Below are positions 1 through 8,257 of a stretch of DNA of 11,226 nt, piece by piece. The first letter of the stretch is position 1. Each line of letters starts with the position of its first letter. Below the pieces are notes generated by a model that did no database searches, was not told the DNA's origin, and saw only the letters and a program-made list of their open reading frames with translations. The translations under genes were made by a program, and so were the position numbers. Source of the DNA: Phoronis ovalis (Eukaryota; Phoronida; Phoronidae); the NCBI GenBank assembly GCA_028565635.1, contig JAOXYB010055245.1:1-11226 (forward strand), written 5' to 3'.

Positions 1-1076
1 GCATCATTCAAACCTTTTCTAACAAGGGGGTGCAACTAAAATGAAATTTTGACCATTTGGCCCTTAGACTATTACAACATACTTAATAACATGATATCTT
101 TAATAAACCCTCAAACATTCACATACAAAAATTAGGATAAGAAACTCCTGCAACATATAATTTTCTATGAAGCAAAGAACAACTTCATTTTAATGTGATA
201 ATGCACATACTGCAATACTTACAGAAAATGTAGCTAACCAGTTATTCACAGGCATCGGCATATCTTCTCACAGATATAACTGTCAGAAGAATTATCTTTA
301 AGCTCAATAATCAATATATCCTTGTACCTAATTCTGTTCAAATTCAACTGAGTTGAAAAATCTGTATAATTTGTAAAATTTAAATATTTCAAAAATTCAA
401 TCACCAAAGAGCAGGCCCTACTGTATTATACATCTTAATGGTCAGCTCTCCAAAATCCACCTGGGTACTAACCTTAATAAAGTTTAATTCCTAGTGTCAA
501 ATCCATTAAATCAACAAACTACAAAAGGCACATTCCATAAATCCACATTTATTTACCCAACAAATTGACCAAAGAATAAAGTTCTTACATAAAGTATTAT
601 AAGATTTATCAGAATATGAAAAGAGAACATGGGTGAGGTAATTAAACTATGTATCCTTCATTCAGAAAAAATTAACCTGTGACAATAAAATGTTGAATCA
701 TGTGGCCAAAAGCTTCCAAATAAACAGTATTTATTCACCTGGAAAGAACATAATAAATATACTAAATATAATGGGTACTACTTGGAGATTTTCATTCAGA
801 AATCTGTGGGCGGTAACACAATATTACCAATAACTTATAGTACTATATCTTCACAAGATCTTCTCCTACCTCAGTTATTTATATTTATTTATTTGCTTTC
901 ATCATTTTAAATTTTTTTTAAGCTTTGAATAAATTAAACATTTTATATGTGTGGGCTGTTTTTAAAATCAGTAAACACAAATAAACATTTCACAATAGCG
1001 ATGCTTTATGACACAAGCCTTTTTGTATGAATTTATTTACTCTTGATTTTCCACAATAAAAAAGATTACATACAAG
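1..1076. other. AT-rich, probably intronic; no supported gene
   Basis: Homopolymer-rich, CpG-poor DNA with frequent stops in all frames. On the minus strand TTCTTTCCAG at 739-748 and CACAG|GTTAAT at 674-681 bound a 62-base open segment (677-738). Its reading phase does not join the other candidate at 1142-1198. AATAAA hexamers occur on both strands, as expected by composition, and none can be tied to a gene end. Confidence 0.5.
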
Positions 1077-2314
1077 TCATAACACAAAACTTGTTATGGA
1101 AATACAGAAGTTCCTGTAATCGAGAACCTGTAAATGCTTACCTATGTCAAACAGTAGATTGCACAATAAATATGTTATATTAACCTTCAAAAACCAGCCT
1201 GAGAGAAAGAAGGAGACAAACGGAACTGGACACTTCCTTTGTGTCTCTATGTTTATATAACCAACATTCAGAATGTCAGTATGTACGTACCTAGCTAATT
1301 AGGAAAATTAGGTAATAGTTAAACACACTAACAATCCTATTTATTTCATAACTTTTTATATCAAACTGAGCATTAAACAAACCCTCATAATCACCACTAA
1401 TGATGTGGACATCACTGTGCTTTAGATGAAAAACATCCTGTTTTGTTGAAACATAATTTAACATAATCACTTATTTTCATGTCCTAGTTGTGGACATTAC
1501 TATCATCAAAATTCCCTCAAGCTGATTTCATCCATTATGATAGTAACTGCAGTCTTGGTTTTGCAGATTATTACTAATACAGTGAATTGACTACAAGTAC
1601 AGTTTCCCAATACTTTGTAACTGTTTACAATGCCACTGTGAAAGAGAATTCCTGAGAAATTATATTAAACCAGCATACCCATCAAGTTGGTTGAATTTTT
1701 GACCAGAAAACTTGGTATTTTTGATAAATTTCTATTGAAAGCAATAGTGAAAAATAATCTTAAAAAACATGTCTTCTGTTCCATGATCCAGGAGACTTGT
1801 TATATTAGAGCTGCCCGATTTATTTTACAAAGATATACCAAAAGCATGTCTTAATCACAACATGTATAACAATACAGGTGTATTAATATACAAATTAACA
1901 CCTTCCTAATTAGTCAGATATGCAGTACCCATATCACTTGAACAAAATCAAATCATTGAATGTTTTGTCAATGGAACTTTGGGATAGATTTCAAACTTTT
2001 TTAGGGTGCCCTGATATGCAGGTATTATGATGCCAACCAGCCTAGAACACAGGAACTAAAAAAGTGAAAGTTTCATTATTCAAAACTGTATGAAGAAATG
2101 TCTTTATTTGATTAAATACAATTATGATACCTTAGGACCATCATATCCTTAAAAAGAAGTGGAATGTGAGCTCACTCCCTTGAAGAGACATTACATGTGA
2201 GTTATACATTTTTAAAATGATGCCTTAAGCAAGGATTATTCCACAATTTTTTCACCTTTTTCTCAGCAAGGCCACAGCATAAACACTAGGGTATTAGTGC
2301 TTATTATGACTTTG
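1077..2314. other. AT-rich, probably intronic; holds one weak minus-strand exon candidate
   Basis: The minus strand is open from 1298 to a stop at 1077. Inside that stretch lies a pyrimidine-rich acceptor (CTCCTTCTTTCTCTCAG, AG at 1200-1199) and a good donor (CATAG|GTAAGC, GT at 1141-1140), giving a 57-base candidate exon at 1142-1198. The rest is AT-rich and featureless apart from a perfect 10-bp palindrome (GTGAGCTCAC, 2166-2175) and the inverted repeat at 1497-1546. Confidence 0.4.
1497..1546. repeat. 10-bp inverted repeat with 30-base loop
   Basis: TTACTATCAT (1497-1506) is the reverse complement of ATGATAGTAA (1537-1546). The left arm overlaps one copy of a 13-base near-repeat, TGTGGACATYACT, found at 1404-1416 and 1489-1501 with one mismatch. 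The AT-rich arms make chance likely. Confidence 0.3.
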
Positions 2315-2328
2315 AGGTCAAAAGGTCA
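2315..2328 (+). promoter_or_regulatory. DR2 nuclear-receptor-type element
   Basis: Two perfect AGGTCA half-sites lie head to tail with a two-base AA spacer (2315-2320 and 2323-2328). Direct repeats of AGGTCA spaced by two are classical sites for RXR heterodimers such as RAR-RXR and for some orphan nuclear receptors. The sequence match is exact; occupancy and a target gene are inference. The nearest supported gene is the minus-strand exon more than 5 kb away, whose intron probably contains this site. Confidence 0.4.
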
Positions 2329-2959
2329 CATAACGATCAAATGTTAAGTTATTTGAAATTATTCAGGAACATTCTAAAAAGTTTGTGTTATATAATTAGG
2401 TAATTTTGTTGATTTGTTATAAAAACTTTATAAAATATTATGTTCAACCTTTGCACAATAGTAGCTTGCTGTGTTTATACACTTAATATTAATTTGGGCT
2501 GTCTCCTCCAAATCATACCAGGGATGCTTTGAGGGATGATTTTATATCGATGGAGTGACAATTTTTTCAGTTTCGAGGACACTGACTTTTGTTCATGAAT
2601 AATAAATATCATTTTCCACGAATTGAGAAATGGTTATACAGCCAGATCATTGTTGAGTGAGGATACCAGATCTGCATACTAATTTTTGCTTGTTACAATG
2701 GTCGCTAAAAGTATAAATAAGCATAGCACAAATCTGAAACTCAAAAAATCATTGTAAAACACAGGGTCAAAACTAGTTCAGCCGGATGGGAAAAGTATCA
2801 ACATTTGTTTTCTTTATTTGTTCTGTGATACAAAAGAAAAAATATCTTTTGTTTTGCAATCTTTTCGCATTTTGTCAGGTACACAAACCACTAAACACAA
2901 ACAATTTTGTCTGAACTATTCATTCATGTTTAGAAGCAATTATAAGCAACATAACTTAA

Positions 2960-3079
2960 CTGTTCCAGTCACAGTGTCTTCAAAACATTTGAAATGGTCT
3001 AGAATTATGGACATCTACTAAGTAAATTGTAGCTAGACCAGTAGGTGGCACCACCAACAGTATAGCCTGACTGGAACAG
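2960..3079. repeat. 12-bp perfect inverted repeat enclosing the CTCF match
   Basis: CTGTTCCAGTCA at 2960-2971 is the exact reverse complement of 3068-3079, leaving a 96-bp interior that contains the CTCF-like site. The arms are about 50% GC, unusual for this AT-rich window. No target-site duplication flanks the outer ends, so a MITE-like element is possible but not supported. It may also be chance. Confidence 0.4.
3038..3051 (+). promoter_or_regulatory. Perfect match to the CTCF core consensus
   Basis: The 14 bases CCAGTAGGTGGCAC satisfy every position of CCASYAGRKGGCRS, the core motif bound by the zinc-finger insulator protein CTCF in bilaterians. They lie in a small GC-richer pocket (about 3030-3085) within AT-rich DNA. 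The motif runs into an inverted pair GGTGG-CA-CCACC. The match is seen directly; binding is inference. If used, the site would lie in the presumed intron downstream of the 7789-8229 exon and could anchor a chromatin loop or pause polymerase. Confidence 0.45.
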
Positions 3080-3670
3080 GGGTACTATTCCTTTAGTTTC
3101 TGTCACAGTAAATCCATTTAATCATGCATACAAAAAATAACTAAAAATTGTATGTCTTAAGGTTTCATACTGATATAATTCTTGTAAAAGAATTTAATAA
3201 TAATAACAACAATACTAACAAACAGAAAACACACAAAGACTACCAACAGGGATAAAACAGTAAAAATAGTTACTGCGGGATACACACCATTAAATATGGA
3301 AGCAAACTTTTTTTATCTAAACATTCTCTTTATGACCATGTTATTAGGTTTATTACTCAAAGGTCAAAATATTATTAAAACATTTTAATCCATCTTCACT
3401 ATGTCACATTTATTGTCTGCGTGATATAATAATAAATTTCATCCTACAGGTTGATCAGCATTGTTCGGCATCTCAAAGAAATTATTTCTCAAGTAACTAA
3501 ATAGATTTATCATAGTTGCCATACCAATATTTTTTGACACGAGTTATGACAGTCTGCCTGAAAGACCCAAATGTTACAATGAATTATGTCTAAATTACCA
3601 AGTGACTTTCATTTTGGTCTGTGGAGAGTTTTTAGCCACAGTTCTTTTAACAGTAATAATTAATAGAAGA

Positions 3671-3713
3671 TACTTGACAAACTTAACCACCACTTGAGCA
3701 GGTGTGTCAAGTA
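3671..3713. repeat. Short hairpin, 9-bp perfect stem
   Basis: TACTTGACA (3671-3679) pairs with TGTCAAGTA (3705-3713). Inside, CACC and GGTG can also pair across an uneven bulge. The right part contains CAGGTGTG (3699-3706), which recurs at 3823-3830. The stem is too short and bulged for a typical miRNA precursor. Function unknown. Confidence 0.4.
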
Positions 3714-3815
3714 AAGCTATCCCTAGTCAGCCTTGGGAAAATTATGCTGCTGTTCTGCATTGTAGACATTCCTTTTTGATATCAGTGTTTCCATGTTTAA
3801 TTGTCTGGGTGATGA

Positions 3816-3830
3816 AACCAATCAGGTGTG
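3816..3830 (+). promoter_or_regulatory. CCAAT box next to an E-box/T-box-like CAGGTGTG
   Basis: AACCAATCA at 3816-3824 matches the NF-Y consensus RRCCAATSR in full and overlaps CAGGTGTG (3823-3830), which contains an E-box (CAGGTG) and most of a T-box half-site. A second CAGGTGTG lies at 3699-3706. Both are in a GC-richer pocket of about 170 bp (3690-3860). The pocket could be a small regulatory element or a decayed repeat; no exon follows with convincing splice signals. Confidence 0.25.
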
Positions 3831-5863
3831 CTGTGCCAGCTCATAGGTTTTCAAGTACAAATTCTACACTAGTTAGTATTCCTATGATTGTAAATAATTT
3901 TAAGCATGCAGGTAAAAAAATTATACACTTAGGGACCCTTTAGAGACCCTTGCTTTGCCACATTTATCATTAAAAATATAAAACATTCCTGCAGGCATTT
4001 TTATGAATGGGGTTTGAACTTTGTATCATAGTATAAATGGTATACAGCAGTCATGGATCAAGTACTTGTATCAATTTCAAAACATTGTTACTGACACCTT
4101 TCTATAGCTTTTGTTCAGACCATCATGGCTTTCCGGATCTTAGGTACAAGTATGTGAACAAATACTTTGTATGATGCAGTTCACGCCAGATAAACAAACA
4201 GCATTTGCGTACTAAAGTTTTATTTACCTGTAAAATGCACGCATGTTTACTCACACAAAAGTTAACAAGTTAAGTTTTAATAAAATAAAGCTTCAATCTT
4301 TACTATATTTCGTCACATGGATGTGATATCATGATTAATCAGATTAAACAGGTATGAATTCAAATGTCCGTAAAAAAATTTAATATAAATATAAAACAAA
4401 ATATTGCTTTTATTTATTTTTTTTTAACCTACAGTGTTATAGACTCAAGCAGCATTACATGTAACTTCCAAAAACTCCAGGAGCAACATGGCTCAAGTGT
4501 CAGTAATCCTATCTGATAATCCTATCAACAAATATATGTGGCCCCTCCTTCCTCTGAGATAACTATCAGCTACTGAAATTCCAGTCAGAAATCTGCAATT
4601 TCCAACTTTTAACATGAACTGATGAACAGAATTTTTCAAATTAAAATACAAAACTACATAACTTAATAAGATGAAGTTCAAATGTACTAAAAATTGATAG
4701 AAATACTATTTGGACATTCATGCTGAACAGCTTTTAAACAATAATTTTAAAACTCTATGAAAATATTTTATCAATAATTTAACACACTATCATAAAAAAA
4801 TTACATATATTTCAAATGCAAATAATAATACATGTTAGCAGGCATAATGCATTCATTTATAATGGAGCATAGTAACTTTTGACATTGAATCAACATACTT
4901 CTACTTGGCAATAACTCCAAAATAACCATGCCTATCAATTTTTGTACTAATAAATTAGTTTTTGAAGTAATCAGTGTATGATTTATTTATTTGAGTCTTA
5001 AAGGAAAAGGAGGTTGACTGATGTTCACACCATACCTCAACTTATAAACTCTAAAAAATCACCTACACATTAAACAAGTACATCTGTATATATAGTCTTA
5101 CATATTACCAAGTGCAAACATTTATATGGGATACTGATGATTTTAAATACCACACACTTCTTAACACAATGTTTACTTCTAGTTCATATTATTCAAAAAT
5201 GGACAGACCATTCATTTTTCTGTTCACCCTTGACAGTGCTCCAAAAACATATTAACACAATTTAAGAAACAAATGACAGAGATGGTTCGCAGGATTTTAG
5301 GTTAGAGGATTGCAAATTTTATTAATTTATGTTGTATATCTTGATACTTGAATAGGTTTTTGTTAGAGGAGAGAGGTTTCAAACCACCTTAAAACCATTG
5401 CTGAATATCTGCCAATGCTTAGTTTTAAAAAATGGAGGACATGACATGAGAAACCAGTATATATTTCATATTTTTATTGATTTTTCAAACTATAACATTT
5501 TGATTTATGTCCTTCTGTGTTTATCTTTATAATTGTATTGATTAAATGCATTCTGTTGAATTAATACATACATCTCCAAATATTTTATTCAGTTTCACTA
5601 AAGTTCAAAACATACTTGGACAATTATCAAGTAGAAAAGTTAGATTCAACTCTTTGTTAAACTAATTTTTCTAATTCGTATCTGTTTAAATTCTTTTATA
5701 TATTTAATATAAATTTCAACTAAAAATGATATTACTATAAAGTGTGATCTTTGGGGTATACTAGGAGTTGTGAAATTCTACAAGCTAGTTAAACCTTTCT
5801 GAGCTGTTCCTAAATTGATGAGTTGTAAGGACAATGTGACAACTTGGTATTCTATTACTGTTT
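3831..5863. other. AT-rich, no supported gene
   Basis: Mostly intron-like DNA. A 7-bp direct repeat GACCCTT occurs at 3934-3940 and 3945-3951. A long T tract ending in CCTACAG at 4434 is a strong-looking plus-strand acceptor followed by 26 open codons (4436-4513), but no donor or neighbouring exon supports it. Low-complexity T and A runs dominate elsewhere. Confidence 0.5.
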
Positions 5864-6106
5864 GCAATGAAATATAGTGAAATGTCTTGTTCTATGTCTT
5901 TATTTATCTCCTTGCAAATGGTTGCAATAAAAATGGCAGGTTGTGAGTTGTAAACATTAGTTGCTACTTTAATGAAAACAGTAAGTTGTCAACTGTATTG
6001 TATAGGTCAGCAGCCCTTTTTATTAAAATAGCAAGTTGTCAAATTGCATTTACAACTTTTTTATGCAATAGCGAAATGTCATGTTGTTGAATTGTATTCA
6101 CGCCAT
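5864..6106 (+). repeat. Degenerate tandem array, unit about 40-60 bp
   Basis: Five related units begin near 5864, 5923, 5970, 6021 and 6062. Each starts with TGCAATGAAAATAG- or TATTAAAATAG-like sequence, followed by a C/GAAGTTGTCA- or GAAATGTCA-like core and then ATTGTATTTAC-like sequence. The clearest pair is at 5970 and 6021, which share AAGTTGTCAA exactly. Period lengths drift (about 59, 47, 51 and 41), as expected of an old, worn tandem repeat. Reverse-oriented copies of the core (TGACAACTT at 5837-5845) flank the array. No coding potential is seen. Confidence 0.45.
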
Positions 6107-7352
6107 AAACATCACAACTTACTGATATGACTTGTCAACTTCTGAACAAACAATCATTTCTAATTTAAACAGGGAGCACAGGTATAAAAGATCTAGTGAC
6201 CTGAGAAATACAACTTGTTATATCATAGCAAAATAACAGAAAATTGTATTCATTAAATAGTTAATTTAGCAAGCATCACAGAGATACCAAGCTGAAGTCA
6301 AACAATCATTTTTTTGCCTGCAGCAAACTTGAAATCAATGAAATATAATCAGTTTTATTCAGCACTCAATTTAAAAGTTTGATCCATATGGCACTAATAT
6401 AATTCACAAGTGCTACATACAAGGATAATGTAACTGTTGCCAATTTAAATTGTAAATCAATAATTATGCACAATCTGAAAATATATGTTATTACTTTTTA
6501 TTAATTGCAAGAATATTAAAATTTTAAAAATAATGCTTTAGCTATAATTATATGTATTAGAAAGGTCATGTTGGTATTTAAATTGGAAATATGTCAGTTT
6601 TTCTGCAAAAGTAATTAATCATAATTAGTTATTTTTGAATTGATACATGTATGTACTTTAGGAATCGGAAAGTCAGGAAAGCCAAAAAAGTCATACTTAT
6701 ATTTTATGTCTAAATATTACAGATAATATCTACTTCTTTACTAGATTATATATAGTATGTATGATTGACATTCAAGTGCAGTAAGCATGTCATTTTGACA
6801 TATTTCAATATTTTTCCCCTATAGATTTAATAACAAGAAAGTCAAATAATATTACAGATTTAAAAGATCAGGTCGTCCATATCATTTCAGTAGAATGGAA
6901 GATGTTTTTTAATTTAAAAATATTTGAAGGCTTTTCTTTGCAACTGCTTGTTTTATTTATCTCGAGCATAATTTCAAAGCTTCAATCTCGCGCTTCTACT
7001 TTGTCTGCTTATAATGCAGCAATCAATAACATTAATTTAATCAAGTAACATTTTCTTGAACAGAAAACTTGCAGTTACTAAGATAGGATTAAAAAGAGTG
7101 CCAATTTAAATGCAACAGGTACATAATGATTCATGCTGACAGGTGCTTTTGTTACAAAATATGAATATAAACCTATTATATATACCTGGGTAAAACAACT
7201 ACAAAATATTAGATAAAACCAATCTATTAGTTTATTAGGATAAGTCATAGGGGCTAAGGTCAAGTCTTTGGTGTATAAATCATATAGGATCCATTTTTGT
7301 TCAAATATGAGTGGATCCATTCTTTTCTCAAGATAGTTTTTCTATTTGTATA
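6107..7352. other. AT-rich, probably first intron of the minus-strand gene
   Basis: No supported exon. A GC-richer patch with three CpGs at about 6960-7020 (around TCTCGCGCTTC) stands out but is open only for about 25 codons on the plus strand, without good splice sites. Homeodomain-type TAATTA cores at 6600-6630 and a TACATGTA palindrome at 6644-6651 are expected at this composition. Confidence 0.5.
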
Positions 7353-7481
7353 CTATAAAATTATTATATTATGTGTACTTGAGTTGAACAATTTTACAAG
7401 CTGAATTTTTTTTGCTAGACTAATAATTGTTTTATAGGATTCAGTTTTTGGAACCCTATCACACAGGACCCGTATATAGTC
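7353..7481 (-). other. Possible second exon, phase-compatible with the 7789-8229 exon
   Basis: About 307 bases past the donor on the minus strand, a GC-richer patch (7440-7495) sits in very AT-rich DNA. After CCACAGTTAG, whose AG is at 7483-7482, a phase-0 frame stays open for 42 codons to a TAG at 7353-7355. It begins DYIRVLCDRVPKTES and then becomes Lys/Ile-rich. The phase suits the upstream exon, which ends in phase 0. The acceptor has a poor pyrimidine tract and no convincing donor follows, so this may be chance. The opposite strand is also briefly open (IQFLEPYHTGPVYS), which weakens the case. The GC pocket could instead be a fragment of an old repeat. Confidence 0.15.
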
Positions 7482-7780
7482 CTAACTGTGGCTACCCTCA
7501 AGAATAATTAAAATCTGGTTCAACTCATATGCTTAATTTAATATTTGGCCATTCCTTGCTATACAACATTAGCTAAACTGATGTTTATTGGAAGCTAACA
7601 AAATAATTGTGCAGCAGATATCTAGAACAGTTTTTGTGCTCACAAAACAAAATTCTTGCCAAACAATAAATACAGTTACAAATAACCAATCTAATTATTA
7701 AGTATATTTAATGAAATGTTTGGAATAATGATGTAATATTATTTAAATGCTGTATTTATTAAAATAGTTTTACAAAGATA

Positions 7781-7790
7781 GCACATACCT
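7781..7790 (-). other. 5' splice donor ending the coding exon
   Basis: Read on the minus strand the junction is GAG|GTATGTGC, with the last exon base at 7789 and the intron GT at 7788-7787. It matches the metazoan donor consensus MAG|GTRWGT closely. It falls exactly where coding character stops, since the next residues (VCAIF...) and the stop codon lie in AT-rich intron-like sequence. The donor leaves the frame in phase 0. Confidence 0.7.
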
Positions 7791-8229
7791 CAAATTCTGT
7801 ATCAGAATCACGAAAAATTTGTGAACAAAGTAGCCCTAATATAGTTGTCGAAGTAGTCCATTCCTCGGGCTGATCGGGACTTAACGCCAATGTTTTCCTA
7901 GAAAGTCGACGGACAATTTTTGGTGACAATATCAACATCAGTGATCGTCTTTTGGAACGGGGTGATTTGGCAGAAAAATCAGCAAAACTAGGTTGATCAG
8001 GGGATAATAGAGAATGACGTAATTTATCCTGAGAATCCTCAACTGGCAAAGGCTTTCTATCTACACCATTTTGATCACATTTATTTAAAGTTGCATCAAA
8101 AGAATTACACTTTCCATGAAGCGCGTATTCAATAGGAGCCGACTGGCGCTTTCTTAAAGTTGGTGTGAATGCACCCCGATCTGCCATAGGCGAGAGACTT
8201 AGTCTGTTGACACTTGAGTTAAGTGCCAT
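7789..8229 (-). CDS. First coding exon of an unidentified Ser/Pro-rich, basic protein (147 codons, 3' end spliced)
   Basis: This 147-codon exon opens at an ATG with A at -3 and G at +4 (AACATGG). It ends at Glu147 in phase 0, immediately before a GTATGT donor. Beyond the donor the frame runs only nine more codons to a stop, so splicing is the natural reading. The product is Ser-, Pro- and Arg/Lys-rich and probably disordered up to about residue 120. Proline-directed sites are Ser13, Thr22, Ser76, Ser89, Ser102 and Ser117. Arg26 to Pro32 fits RxxxSxP (14-3-3 mode II-like), Arg107 to Ser110 is a PKA-type RRxS, and Arg95-Ser-Leu fits an RxL cyclin-docking motif. SPDQP occurs at 76-80 and 117-121. 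From about 124 the chain turns hydrophobic (TILGLL), perhaps the start of a folded domain. There is no signal peptide or membrane segment. The exon holds 16 CpGs by eye against almost none in its flanks. I cannot name the family; a phospho-regulated cytoplasmic or nuclear protein is inference. Confidence 0.75.
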
Positions 8230-8257
8230 GTTCTGGTTTTGTACAATGTTCTAAATG
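8230..8257 (-). other. Possible 5' UTR start of the exon after a candidate acceptor
   Basis: Upstream of the ATG the frame meets a TAG codon within about 24 bases, so coding does not extend far. On the minus strand a T-rich run followed by AACTCTCAG ends at 8258 and could be the 3' splice site that begins this exon, leaving a 28-base UTR. A competing TTTATAG lies near 8329. If neither is used, the exon simply continues upstream as 5' UTR. No TATA box or CpG island is obvious. Weak call. Confidence 0.2.

Noticed and set aside
677-738. 62-base minus-strand exon candidate with TTCTTTCCAG acceptor
   Set aside because: Its only open phase does not match the phase left by the 1142-1198 candidate, the GTTAAT donor is weak, and length is within chance.
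2818-3021. 67-codon plus-strand open frame
   Set aside because: At this base composition about 8% of codons are stops, so several 60-80 codon frames are expected by chance. No recognisable motif, codon bias or splice signals are present.
3704-3943. 79-codon plus-strand frame across the GC-richer pocket
   Set aside because: It opens on GTG rather than ATG, has no family resemblance, and its length is within chance for two strands of AT-rich DNA.
4005-4030. tRNA box B-like word (minus strand GTTCAAACC) suggesting a SINE
   Set aside because: No box A lies at the expected distance and no tRNA fold or SINE tail is visible.
4435-4516. Plus-strand terminal exon after a long T tract and CCTACAG
   Set aside because: The acceptor is good, but a 26-codon open stretch is common here, and there is no upstream plus-strand exon to join.
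4493-4681. 62-codon minus-strand frame
   Set aside because: It is hydrophobic at its start only because of AT-rich codons. No motif, no splice context, and length within chance.
5593-5664. Plus-strand segment after TTTTATTCAG, open for about 23 codons
   Set aside because: Same reasoning: T-rich acceptor-like words are frequent and the open stretch is not longer than expected.
6600-6655. Cluster of TAATTA homeodomain cores
   Set aside because: Such AT-only hexamers occur throughout a sequence of this composition and carry no weight alone.
7078-7320. 80-codon minus-strand frame
   Set aside because: Phe/Tyr/Ile-rich in the way expected of translated AT-rich DNA, with no CpG enrichment and no splice signals matching the upstream exon.
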